A stretch of 21,518 nucleotides of DNA from Chara braunii (lineage: Eukaryota; Streptophyta; Charophyceae; Charales; Characeae): contig BFEA01000358.1 in assembly GCA_003427395.1 (NCBI GenBank), positions 262,707 through 284,224 of the forward strand, given 5' to 3'. A program made the translations under genes and the position numbers. Below are positions 1 to 8,845 of the stretch, one piece after another. How positions within the stretch are numbered: the first letter of the stretch is position 1; the number at the start of each line of letters is the position of its first letter. Under the pieces are notes generated by a model that ran no database searches, had not been told where the DNA came from, and saw nothing but the letters and a program-made list of their open reading frames with translations.

Positions 1-127
1 TTTTTTTTTTTAAACAACCCGATCGGATGCTAGGTGTGCTGATAATAGCAGACACATCTAGCACCGCCGGGGAGTCTCCATCTATTGGTGGGGAGCAGCA
101 CCTGCTGGAAATCGGGTCCAGCGTCCC
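1..127 (-). mobile_element. SINE-like retroposon, copy A
   Basis: Read on the minus strand, this copy starts GGGACGCTGG and ends in a poly(A) run (T11 on the plus strand at the window edge). It shares a conserved block CCCCACCAATAGATGGAG with the copies at 16750, 16964 and 18061. It contains a 5' hairpin (GCTGGA / TCCAGC around CCCGATT) and a 3' hairpin at 28-63 (GCTAGATGTG / CACACCTAGC around the loop CTGCTATTATCAG). The poly(A) end and dispersed copies indicate RNA-mediated copying. No A or B box was identified, so the promoter class is unknown. It may be a SINE or the 3' end of a LINE. The poly(T) side may extend beyond the window. Confidence 0.7.
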
Positions 128-600
128 TTGGGTACATCGTTGTGGTACAATGTTTGTTGGGCATATGGCCATTAGAGTTCTTGCTCTAGAGCATCCTTCT
201 TTCCCTCGGGGCTGCATATGTTACCCTTCCAATTTGTAAAGCTCCTACTTTCGGTGGCCTAGCCCCACCCAGGATGGTGTCTGCCGTGCTAGTGGCTGAA
301 CTCCTATCCTCAGTGTCTGCAACCCCCCTTATTCTAACCCCATTGTTTCTGAAACCCTTTGTACCCATTAAACCTTGTACCCTCTTCAAATCCCGTGTTT
401 GCTGCGGTAATGAACCTTAAAGTTCTTGACAACCAGTGAAGACGGACAAGAGACTTTTGTCAAGGGCCCTGTTATGTGTGGTGCGTGCGTCTTCACACAC
501 AGCAGCACCCAGCAGCCCCCCACTATTCACAAATACAATGTCCGTTGCTGGAAGATCTTTCAGAGCCCTGAAACCATTTCCTTTCTCAGAACCCATGTGT
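128..600. other. Unrecognised stretch, no gene called
   Basis: No feature is recognised here. Minus-strand frames are open at about 186-405 and 417-683, with mixed, charged residue composition that is not low complexity. There is no recognised domain, no conserved motif and no convincing start, so they are not called as genes. They could be decayed transposon coding sequence. Confidence 0.4.
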
Positions 601-628
601 GCCGCATTTTGATCCTTGCACATGCGGC
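601..628. other. Short perfect hairpin
   Basis: GCCGCAT at 601-607 pairs perfectly with ATGCGGC at 622-628 across a 14-nt loop. It lies 24 bases before the orphan retroposon-type hairpin at 653-693. Function is unknown. Confidence 0.5.
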
Positions 629-652
629 AACAGCAGGGGAGGAATAGGATTA

Positions 653-693
653 AGCAAGTATGTGCTGATAAGAGCAGACACATCGTGCTTGCT
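653..693 (-). repeat. Orphan hairpin of the retroposon family, copy G
   Basis: On the minus strand this is a stem-loop with the same T-CTG-CTCTTAT-CAG apex as the 3' hairpin of the SINE-like family (28-63, 16814-16849, 18106-18139). The apex is closed by ATGTG / CACAT and by an outer stem AGCAAG / CTTGCT. The flanking retroposon blocks (GGGACGCTGG, CCCCACCAATAGATGG) are absent. It is either a very decayed copy or an independent use of the hairpin. Confidence 0.5.
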
Positions 694-879
694 TGTTTGT
701 ACAGACAACCGACTGCAGCGACTGGTAGCTGTCTGGCCCACCCCTGAAGGGGGAAGTTTAACCAGAACCAGGCGCCGGCATGACAGTGTTAGTTAGACAG
801 CAGTCCCGTGGCCAGAACCCCTTCCAATCTTCAGGCCAGGCAGTGTCACTTATAAGTGATTCTTAGTTGATGCGGGCAA
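694..879. other. No feature recognised
   Basis: Mixed-composition DNA without a recognisable gene or repeat. It contains a small CCCACCCCTGAAGGGGG inverted repeat near 738-754. Confidence 0.3.
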
Positions 880-1079
880 GCCACCTCCCGTTCCCCATCC
901 CCCACCAATTGCAGCTCAGTGGCCGGATGGTGCTTCATTTGTCTTGCTGCCACCTCGCCGGTAGCGCTGCTTATTTGTAGCTACCTCCCGTTCCCCATCC
1001 CCCACCTATTCCAGCTTAGTGGCCGGAGCATGCTTCATTTGTCTTGTTGCCTCCTCGCCGGTGGCGCTCCACGTCACGG
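880..1079. repeat. 100-bp tandem duplication
   Basis: Two adjacent copies at 880-979 and 980-1079, period 100 bases. Shared anchors are CTCCCGTTCCCCATCCCC, AGTGGCCGGA, TGCTTCATTTGTCTTG and CCTCGCCGGT. The copies differ by scattered substitutions, so this is a true diverged duplication. No coding role is apparent. Confidence 0.85.
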
Positions 1080-1950
1080 TCCTCCACCTCCTTCCGTCGT
1101 GTCGAGCAGGGGCCACTTCGGTCGAGGCTTTCAAATGGAGAGGGTGCCAGTTCACAAATATCTGTTGTGATCTGACAGGGAGAGAAGCTTGGTAAATAGG
1201 GTCGCGGAGGGGAAACGGGGGATGGAGATGGAAACGGAGCAAGCCGCTCTAGTGAGACGGAAGTTGACGCTCTGTACGTACCTCTCGGCTCTTCCTCTTC
1301 CTTCACCGGGGATTTCCCCAGGGGCGCAAAGGACAGAGAACCAGTACCCAAAGTTTTCTCCTCGCATTGATTGTCCCGACCGCCTCGATAATGTATGTAA
1401 AGCGCCTTTCGTCCTTCTGTCGATCAGATACCCCGTTGTCCAAGTCGTCCCAAAGTCGATGTTCCCCTCCTTATTGCATCTCACCTTGTCGCCGAGGCAG
1501 ACCCTTTTCTAATCCCCATCTATTCATTTCCCATCACCCCACACTCCTTCCGTCTTCGTCCGTTTCAAAAGTCGCCGCCCCTTACTCCCTCCTCCTTGCT
1601 CTTCTTTTTCGCCTCTGTTGTATCCCAATCGTCCTAAAATCTTGGAGAAACTTCTCTACTCATTTCCCTTTACCATCGTCACGCCAAAAAGCCAGGTTAC
1701 GCAATGGGAGCCTTCGTCCATGCGTGGTCCAGACATGTTCCACGCTATTGCTCTTGCTTCTTCATGGCGCCGCCCGCCCTGCCGCTTCTTTGCTGCACAC
1801 GTCACTTTTTCTTATCACAGCGGCTATGGCGATCAGCCGGTGCCTCCTCTTCGTCGCGGACCCGCCCCAACGCTGGCACCGAATTATCGCGCCGACCCAA
1901 GATCCTGAAAACTAGTGCTTCCCGAAGCTGGCCACGTTTCCCAAAAATTT
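1080..1950. other. Pyrimidine-rich region without a recognised gene
   Basis: The plus strand is C/T-rich, especially 1440-1700. Frames of 110-180 codons are open on both strands (for example 1367-1915 plus and 1016-1351 minus), but they overlap one another, are rich in Ser, Pro, Leu and Arg as expected from composition, and show no domain. The region could be a pyrimidine-rich 5' flank or UTR, but nothing in the sequence decides this. Confidence 0.35.
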
Positions 1951-2133
1951 GGGGTAACTTCAGTAGAGTCGCAAAAACGAGTTATAACTGCACTATGGGG
2001 CAAGATACAGTTTGCAATTCACTTTGGTCACCCTGCCTGGCCAGAAAGCTGCATTGTATACATTGTCTGAACTGCAATTTGAAACAGTATCTTGGCTCAT
2101 AGTGCAGTTATAACTCATTTCTGTGACTCCCGC
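1951..2133 (-). mobile_element. Foldback MITE, copy 1
   Basis: A 183-bp element with long terminal inverted repeats. The left arm from 1966 (GAGTCGCAAAAACGAG, then TTATAACTGCACTATG) matches the reverse complement of the right arm ending at 2130 with about 6 mismatches in 48 bases. The whole element is homologous, in reverse orientation, to 14624-14805, including the unpaired middle. Its size, arms and lack of coding capacity fit a MITE. The family is not recognised and no target-site duplication is clear, because the bases next to the arms are conserved in the second copy. Confidence 0.8.
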
Positions 2134-2138
2134 ATACT

Positions 2139-2158
2139 CCCCCCCCCCCCCCCCCCCC
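2139..2158. repeat. C20 homopolymer
   Basis: An uninterrupted run of about 20 C, six bases after the MITE. The length may be imprecise in the assembly. Confidence 0.9.
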
Positions 2159-2167
2159 TCCCAACAG

Positions 2168-2475
2168 CCGGCCAGGGGGACCCGTCCTAAAGGAAATTGA
2201 AGAAGGGAGACCATTGGACTACAACATGAAGCAGATCTTTGGAGAGGAGCCCCCACAGCAAAGAAGGACAGCCAAGAAACGCAGGGGTTAAAACCAGTCG
2301 CTAGTTGGACCACCCTCATGGAGAAGGCACCAAGGATCGAGATAAAAGGAGAATGTACATTGAGACCTGATGTTAGTGGAAGGCAGAAGCAAGGCAACGC
2401 AAAGCCTGATCTCCCCAGTTGTAATCAGTGACGATGAGCAGCGCTCGAAGAATCGGGTGGCCCATTCGCCAGGCA
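2168..2475 (+). pseudogene. Decayed coding-like sequence, family unknown
   Basis: Short open segments in different plus-strand frames have protein-like composition. One (about 2180-2290) reads KEIEEGRPLDYNMKQIFGEE before a stop. Another (about 2290-2428) contains SWTTLMEKAPRIEIKG. A third (about 2420-2560) contains VVISDDEQRSKNRVAH. Frame changes and stops between them suggest an old coding region, perhaps gag-like or ORF1-like from a retroelement, but no domain is recognised. It leads directly into the left arm of the inverted duplication at 2470. Confidence 0.3.
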
Positions 2476-3333
2476 AGCGGGAGTGGGGACAGGGAGAGGA
2501 AAGAACTTTACAAAAGAAAGAGGAGACAATAGGGCAAAGGAGCTCCTAGAAATAGACATATCCATAGGGTCGAGAACATCGCACATATTTTCAACTCGTC
2601 AGGATTCAACTGCGCTAGCATCAGGCACAGTAAAAGAGAGATAATGTGGAAATGAGATCCCAGAGACGGCCACAACGGCTTCAGGAGAGAGAGGGACTGT
2701 ACATGAGGACTTAACATGAGAATACAACCACAGCAAAAAGGGAGACAATGGGGCTAAAAGAGTGGGGGGTAGGGGAATGGGAAGCAGGTTAGCCTACTGG
2801 AACTGAAAGTTAATCATGGGTGATTCCAGTAGGCTAACCTGCTTCCCATTCCCCTACCCCCCACTCTTTTAGCCCCATTGTCTCCCTTTTTGCTGTGGTT
2901 GTATTCTCATGTAAAGTCCTCATGTACAGTCCCTCTCTCTCCTGGAGCCGATGTGGCCGTCTTTGGGACCTCAACTGGAAGTTAAGCATGGGTGATTCCA
3001 GTAGGCTAACATGCTTCCCATTCCCCTACCCCCACTTTTTTAGCCCCATTGTCTCCCTTTTTGTCGTGGCTATATTCTCATGTAAAGTCCTCATGTACAG
3101 TCCCTCTCTCTCCTGGAGCCGATGTGGCCGTCTTTGGGATCTCATTTCCATACTGTCTCTCTTTTACTGTGCCTGATGCTAGCGCAGTTGAATCCTGCTG
3201 AGCTGAAAATATGTGTGATGTTTCCGACCCTATGGATATGTCTATTTCTGGGAGCTCCTTCGCCCTATTGTTTCCCCTTTCTTTTGTAAAGTCCCTTCCT
3301 CTCCCTGTCCCCACTCCTACTTGCCCGACGCTG
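2470..3333. repeat. Large inverted duplication with nested tandem copy
   Basis: The left arm 2470-2801 is the inverted copy of 2825-2972 and, more fully, of about 2993-3333. A 23-base spacer (2802-2824) separates the inner arms; TAGCCTACTGGA is mirrored by TCCAGTAGGCTA. The right side is itself tandemly duplicated with a period of 172 bases (2801-2972, then from 2973), the first copy breaking off after CTTTGGGACCTC. Arms differ by substitutions (roughly 90 percent identical by eye), so this is not a simple assembly mirror artefact. A transcript would fold into a long hairpin. Confidence 0.9.
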
Positions 3334-3380
3334 GGCCCGGTCCCCAACACGTGCTGCTCCCCACGAATAGATTGGGGCAA
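3078..3380 (-). pseudogene. Unrecognised 100-codon reading frame in the inverted arm
   Basis: The minus-strand frame is open for about 100 codons and contains EIDISIGSETSHIF and DSTALASGTVKER. The same residues can be read on the plus strand in the left arm (2480-2715), with one stop and no length change. The frame is therefore kept between two diverged copies, which supports a coding ancestor. The upstream end runs into the retroposon copy at 3326-3408, so the apparent start is probably not native. After HEDFT there is a stop and then further similar codons. No family is recognised; a retroelement gag or ORF1 remnant is one possibility. Confidence 0.35.
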
Positions 3381-3408
3381 TAAAAAAAAAAAAAAAAAAA
3401 AAAAAAAA
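3326..3408 (+). mobile_element. SINE-like retroposon, copy F (internally deleted)
   Basis: It begins GACGCTGGGCCCGG, retains GCTGCTCCCCACGAATAGAT, then lacks the 3' hairpin and ends AATA followed by A27 (3382-3408). It starts exactly where homology of the inverted arm ends. The base change that makes the 5' stem GCTGGG is matched by C on the other side, as in copy C. Confidence 0.6.
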
Positions 3409-3543
3409 GGTTGTTAGCTGGGAGCGAAACAAAACAGTCAAAATTGTCAAAACTACCTCCAATTCCCTAAAAACAGTTGCCATGGGATATGAGAATACTT
3501 TCACCTACGCTAGACTGCCAGTGGATAAGCAAATCAGGCTGCT

Positions 3544-3711
3544 GGGCACCCCTACGTGCTAAAATCTGGTCTTGGTAGGGGTCCCCTATAGCTTACTGTC
3601 ATCATAAGTACACCTTTGTTAAAACAAACAAGTGGAATTGGGCATAGTAGGGAAAGTGGAACACTTTCCCGTCCTAGAATGGGTGTGCTCTATTTTAAAA
3701 ACAGCCATTCT
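3544..3711. other. Cluster of three perfect hairpins
   Basis: Hairpin 1: ACCCCTAC (3548-3555) with GTAGGGGT (3575-3582). Hairpin 2: GGGAAAGTG (3650-3658), triloop GAA, CACTTTCCC (3662-3670). Hairpin 3: AGAATGG (3676-3682) with CCATTCT (3705-3711). All three stems are perfect and occur in under 170 bases. No RNA family is recognised. Confidence 0.5.
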
Positions 3712-4367
3712 GGGCGGCATAGCAGCAGTTTGGTGACAGGTAACATCGTTGCGACTTTGAGTGATAATCAGGTTTCGTAGAGGGGGTCTTTCTGCGACTT
3801 GAAGGTTCGTCAGAGTGTCGTTTGTTCTACGCTTGGTTTGGGGTTGACCATCTTACTGTGATTTTTGGCTGCCATTGCGGGGCCCTCGGGCGACTCAAGG
3901 TATCGAGGCCCTCTCACGCAGGTCTGAGAGCACCTTCCTTATACTTGAAAGACTTAATGCGTCTTTCTTGACCCTTCTTACTCTTAGTCTAATCTTCTGG
4001 TTTAGAGAGGAAGGCGACAATCTGCACCAAAACCTCTATGGGAGGTTCGCCCTACCGATTGCCGGAGCTATGTCGGAACTCAGGCGAGGTTACGGAGGCA
4101 GATAACTGTCAGGTATAATTTTCCTTCACCTTGAGTAGGCCCAGTACCCCTATTTTCATTACATCATTCTAGTATGTCTGATGTGTATGCATGCGTTTCC
4201 CTATTACTTTCTTAACTTTTCATAACTAAATCAAATTCAATGAAACGAACGCATGCGTAAAAATTCAGTTTTATTTTATTACGACTGAAAGCAGACTAAG
4301 CGATAAACTAGGGGAAGGCGGAAGGAAGGTAGTTTTGCATGCGCTTGACCGGGTCAACCAAAGGTTG
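3712..4367. other. No gene recognised; one short open frame
   Basis: A plus-strand frame at about 3851-4105 is open for some 84 codons with mixed composition (for example LNASFLTLLTLSLIFWF, a possible hydrophobic stretch, followed by a charged tail). No family is recognised and there is no convincing start. The rest is AT-leaning sequence without features. Confidence 0.3.
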
Positions 4368-5110
4368 GACATTGCTTCTAAGTTAAATGGCTCAGTGCTA
4401 TGTTTATTGCTTGTTTTCTAAAGGACCATGCATTAACTCTAAGCTAAATGACTTGATTACCGTATTTATTTATGAGGGCTTGCCTTACTGATTTTTGAGA
4501 CCAAACTTTTTTTTTAAGCTGAATGGTTTGGTTTATATGTTCCTTTTGCGGTTTCTGACTGAAGTTAAACTAAATGGTCAAACTTCATGTTTTTGTGTGA
4601 TTTGGGATAAACAGAACATTCTTTCCAAGCTGAATGATGCACTTTTTTGTTTTATTCTAAGAGAGGATTTTGATGAAAGACTAGACATTGTTTCCAAGCC
4701 GAATGGTTTAGCCTGAAATCACACACTAAGCACAAACGAGTATAATTGAAAATGTTTTTGTCTATCTTTGTATACGAACACTCAGCTGAACATTGTTTCC
4801 AGGTCGAATGGTTCAACTTAAGTCATATCATTACAAAGAGAAATAAAGCCAAGAGTATAATTGGAAGTAAGTTCGGCAAGCAGAGCATTGTTGCTAAGCT
4901 GAATGGCTCAGTCCCTTGCCCATATTTTAAAGACAAGTCAGAGAATTATTAAATCTTGGATATTAAACAATTCATGGCAAATATGCAGGGTTTCTAAGTT
5001 GAATAGCTTAGTCATATTCCCAATGAGGAGAAAAGTAATTGTGCAACGTGATCGTGTACAATGAGGAGAAAGGCATGTTAGGCAGTGTTTCTAGGTTGAA
5101 TGGTGTAGCG
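4368..5110 (+). repeat. Ten-copy array of a short core in variable spacers
   Basis: A 25-28 bp core, consensus about ACATTGTTTCTAAGCTGA followed by ATGGYTYAG, recurs at about 4368, 4430, 4505, 4556, 4616, 4684, 4789, 4884, 4985 and 5082, always in the same orientation. Spacing is 51-75 bases in the first half and 95-105 in the second. Spacers are not obviously alike, unlike an ordinary tandem satellite. Overlapping short plus-strand frames (4495-4716, 4746-4952) are probably incidental. A protein-binding array or subterminal region of a transposon are possible roles. Confidence 0.8.
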
Positions 5111-5570
5111 TCATGCCATTTGTAGGATAGGTAAAGAGTTAATAATCTGGATTTTGGTGAGAGTACTAACTCATTGTTGTATGAATTTGTATGAAATTAT
5201 GTAAGAGTTTTACTTTGTCGTAGTGTCAACTTTGATAGGTAGTTACTTTAGATGTTCGTCACACGCTGGAGACAGTCTTGGGAAAACCAATATTACAATG
5301 GAAGCATCTATCTCTTATATAATACAAAACATCAGTAGATCTGGATTTTGTGATGAAGCGGATAAACCGCATGCCAAATTGGTCTGGTAAACTTAATTAT
5401 TGCAAAGATTTAAAAAAAAAATAATCAGATTCGAGAACGTGTTTGTAATTATTATCGTTTTGAACACAATCGTACCAAGCTGCGTTAGGAGTTAGGTCAA
5501 TTCTTGCATTTTTCTGAGTTGAAGTTTATGTTTTATAGGAGTTGGTTCAATTTCTGCATTTTTTTGGATA
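5111..5570. other. AT-rich sequence, no gene
   Basis: Nothing coding is seen. Towards the end, two short related blocks (GGAGTTAGGTCAATTCTTGC near 5487 and GGAGTTGGTTCAATTTCTGC near 5538) resemble the GGAGTTAGTCAAATTTTG blocks of the following tandem unit, so the tandem array may have a degenerate beginning here. Confidence 0.5.
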
Positions 5571-7051
5571 AACTTATTTTTTCTCATACTTGGCTTTGTA
5601 TAAATTTTGAAAGGTCACTTTGCTAAGGGAAATTCTGACCAAATTTATGCAATAGTCTAATCTTGACTCTGCAGATTTGAACTTTTGTCTAAGTTTATAC
5701 CTGGCTTAGTAAAATTATGGAAAACCTACTTTGCTAAGGAAGTTGCTACCCAATGTTTTACTAAATAAGGAAGTTGGGCAAAATTTGACATTGTGAAGTC
5801 ATATGATTATTTTGAATTTGGTGTTTAACTTTGTATAAATTTTGAAACGACATTTTTCTTAGAGGGATTATATTTTGATAGGAAAAGTTTTTGTGATACA
5901 CCCTGTATATATTACCAAAAACTTTCTTATTCTTCTGACACAGATTGAAAGATATATTTAAGATTTAGTCTTATAAAAGTTTGAGTGAGATGTGATATAG
6001 TGGTTTATTTTCGATTCAAAATTTGATTAAGTTTCAACCCGATCCCGCAAAAATTGTCTTCTAATATATTTTGATAACATGTCCGTTGCCCGTTTCCCCG
6101 GCTCACGACACAACTTTGCTTACACCTATACCTCAACTTGCTGCCTTAACCCCAAAATTTGATATGTGTTTTTCTTGGTAGCACCCCGTACGTGTACGCA
6201 ATGCATACGCGTACGTATTTCGGCGTACGTGTACAAACCCAAAATCCCACGTACATGCGATTACTGCATTTTCTGTGATCAATTTATTTTTTCTCATACT
6301 TGGCTTTGTATAAATTTTTGGAACTCACTTTTGCTAAGGGAAGTGTTGTCCAAAGATCTGCAATCCAAGGAGTTAGTCAAATTTTGGCTTTGTATAAATT
6401 TTTGGAACTCATTTTTGCTAAGGAAAGTGTTGCCCAAATATCTGCAATCCAAGGAGTTAGTCAAATTTTGACTCTGCAAATTTTAATTTATGTCCGAGTT
6501 TATATTTGGCTTAGTAAGAATATGAGAAACCTACTTTGCTAAGGAAGTTGTTGTCCAAAGTTTTACTAAATCAGGAGCTAGGCAAAATTTGACATTGTGA
6601 AGTCATGATTATTTTGAGTTTGGTTTTTAACTTTGTATAAATTTTGAAACGACATTTTTCGTAGAAGGATTATATTTTGATAGGAAAAGTCTTGGTGATT
6701 CATCCTGTATATATTGCCAACATTTTTTTTTTTTTCTGGCACACATTAAGAGATACATTGAAGATTTAGTTTTATAAGATTTTGAGTGAGATGTGATATG
6801 GGGATTTATTCTCGATTCAAGATCTGATTAAGTTTCAGCCCGATCCTATGAGGATCATCTTTTGTTATCTTTTGATAACCTGTCAATTGGTTGGTTGCCG
6901 ATTCGTCGGCTCACGACACAACTTTGCTTATACCTGTTTCTCAACTTGATGCCTCAATCCCGAAATTTAATATTTGTCTTTCTGGATAGCACCCCGTACG
7001 TGTACGTATTCTAGAGTATGCGTACGAACCCAAAATCACATGCATACGTAC

Positions 7052-7057
<6 letters not shown>
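5571..7057. repeat. Tandem pair of ~710-bp AT-rich units
   Basis: Unit 1 (about 5571-6280) and unit 2 (about 6281-7057) align along their length. Shared blocks include TTTTTTCTCATACTTGGC (5577 and 6287, offset 710), CTTTGCTAAGGAAGTTG, AAATTTGACATTGTGAAG, GGCTCACGACACAACTTTG and a terminal AGCACCCCGTACGTGTACG followed by GTACG-rich palindromes. Unit 2 has an internal duplication of about 85 bp (6302-6386 and 6387-6471). The units could be diverged satellite copies or tandem LTRs. No coding sequence is supported. Confidence 0.85.
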
Positions 7058-7094
<37 letters not shown>

Positions 7095-7555
7095 CAAAAA
7101 AATCTGAAAATAAAGTATGTTGTGCAAGATAATGATAAAAACCACTTTTGCCTGGGAGTCATATCCGAATTCCCAACCAAACTCGATTTAAAAATCCAAA
7201 TCCTTAAAAAAAACTTCAAAAGAATAAAACTTTAAAAATATATTTTTAAATAGGTTTTCAATATCTAAGTTGTTTTCCCGGATATCTAGATGGTCCTGGA
7301 TCATCCGTATCATCCGGTCAAAAAATATTTCCTGGAAGAACCCGAGAATTACCTTTTCGGGGCCTGCGCAAAATAGGCACAAGTCTGTTTTGGGGGGTTG
7401 AAGGGCGCGTAGGAGTTTTGATCGACCCCTGGAACCCGGTCCTATAGGGCGGATCCGATAAGGGCCCTACCCGATTTGAAATACTAATGACCCGATGTGG
7501 GCTGTCCATTGATTAACATCGACGGCCCAGATCGGGCCTGTGTTTGAATTCGAAG
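6987..7555 (+). repeat. Left terminal inverted repeat of the 6.3-kb element
   Basis: It begins TAGCACCCCGTACGTGTACG and has a GTACG palindromic segment, A37 (7055-7091), an AT-rich core containing CCGAATTCCCAACCAAAC (7165-7182), then a GC-richer inner half ending TTTGAATTCGAA near 7555. The outer 70 bases are also the end of the 710-bp tandem unit. Confidence 0.65.
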
Positions 7556-7799
7556 TTGCGCCAGCCAGTTTTGGATTACGCGCAGGGTAATGGCCCGGCC
7601 CCAGCCCACTGCCCCGTCGCCACGGTGCCTGCTGCTTGTCCCCACCCGCCGCCAATGTGTCGAGCCTGCCGGTGCTGACAACCTGCTGCCCAGTTGTTGA
7701 GCTGCTGGAATCATCGCTGCCGCCGCAGGAGCCTTCGCTGGAAGAGTCGTCCTCTTGCTGTATCGTCATCGAGGTGAGCTTTCGACCGTTCTCCCCATT
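7556..7799. other. GC-rich unique segment inside the element
   Basis: Lies between the left inverted repeat and the pyrimidine tract. Frames are open on both strands here (7636-7998 plus, 7467-7889 minus), but each runs into simple repeat and neither has a recognisable domain. A GAGGTGAG sequence near 7770 resembles a splice donor, which is not significant alone. Confidence 0.35.
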
Positions 7800-7832
7800 C
7801 ACCCGCCTCCAGCACCTCCTCCTCCTCTTCCT

Positions 7833-7865
<33 letters not shown>

Positions 7866-8845
7866 CTCTTCTTCACTCGCCTCCTCCACCTCCTCTTTTT
7901 CTTCATCCTCCTCGCCCTCCTCTTCCTCTTCCTCCTCCTCCTCCCTTTATATACAGTGTGTGTGGGGTAGAAGAGCACATAGCAACCGTGCAAAGTAGAT
8001 ACATCAGCAGCTCCAGGGCACATAGCAACTGAGGAGGAGGAAGAAGAAGAACTACAAGAGGAGGAGGAAGAGGACGAGGAGGAGGAAGGATGACGAGGAG
8101 GAGGAGGAAGAGGACGAGGAGGAAGGATGACGAGGAGGAGGAGGAGGAGGAAGAGGAGGAGGAGGATGAGGAGGAGGGAGAGGGAGAGGAGGAAGAGGAC
8201 GAGGAGGAAGAGGACGAGGAGGAAGAGGAAGAAGAAGTAGAAAACGAGGAGGAAAAGAAAGAGGAGGGCGAGGAGGATGGAGAAGAAGATGAGGAGGAAG
8301 TAGAGGAGGAGGGAGGAGGGCAAGGAGGATGAGGATGGAGATGAGGAGGAAAAGGAGGAGGAGGAGGACGAGGGAGAGGAGGAGGAGGAAGAGGACAAGG
8401 AGGAAGAGGACAAGGAGGAAGAGGACAAGGAGGAAGAGGACGAGGAGGAAGAGGAAGAAAAAGAAGCAAAAGACGAGGATGAGGAGGAAGAGGAAGGCGA
8501 GAAGGATGAAGAAGACGGAGGAGGAAGGATGACGACGATGAGGAGGAGGGGGAGGAAGGATGACGATGAGGAGGAGGGGGAGGAGGCGGAGGAGGAAGAG
8601 GAGGATGAGGGGGAGGAGGCGGAGGCGGAGGAGGAGGAGGAGGAGGAGGAGGAGGAGGTCCGAGGAAGAGGAGGAGGAGGAGGAGGAGCAAGAATACGAA
8701 GTAGAAGACGAGAAGGAGAAAGAGAAGGAGGAGGAGGAGGACCAAGACGAGGAGGACGAGAGAGAGAAGGACGACTCATAATAGGCGGAGGACGAGGAGA
8801 GGAGGAGGGAGGAGGCGAGCAGGGAGGAGCAAAAATGAGGGGGAA
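7800..8845. repeat. Pyrimidine tract, spacer, then ~800-bp purine tract
   Basis: 7800-7952 is (TCC/TCT)-rich. A unique 79-base spacer follows, containing two similar blocks, GCACATAGCAACCGTG and GCACATAGCAACTGAG. Then 8032-8845 is almost pure G/A on the plus strand (GAGGAG, GAGGAA, GACGAG units). The opposed tracts can fold back on each other. The long Glu-, Arg- and Ser-rich frames on both strands (for example 7799-8779 minus) arise from triplet repeats and are not treated as genes. Confidence 0.9.

Noticed and set aside
186-389. Minus-strand 67-codon frame with charged residues
   Set aside because: The start is not ATG, no domain is recognised and there is no neighbouring gene structure; reported only as an unrecognised stretch.
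2470-3333. Palindrome as an assembly or library artefact
   Set aside because: The arms differ by many substitutions and one side is additionally duplicated, which a mirror artefact would not produce.
4368-5110. CRISPR-like interpretation of the short repeats with spacers
   Set aside because: The cores differ between copies, spacing ranges from 51 to 105, and the sequence context is eukaryotic with LINE and poly(A) retroposons.
5571-7057. Paired long terminal repeats of an LTR retrotransposon
   Set aside because: The two copies are directly adjacent with no interior, primer-binding site or polypurine tract. A tandem duplication is the simpler reading.
7799-8779. Very long frames rich in Ser, Pro and Leu (minus) or Glu, Arg and Lys (plus), including one of 326 codons
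   Set aside because: Triplet repeats of G/A or C/T lack stop codons in most frames, so several frames are open on both strands at once. Composition explains them fully.
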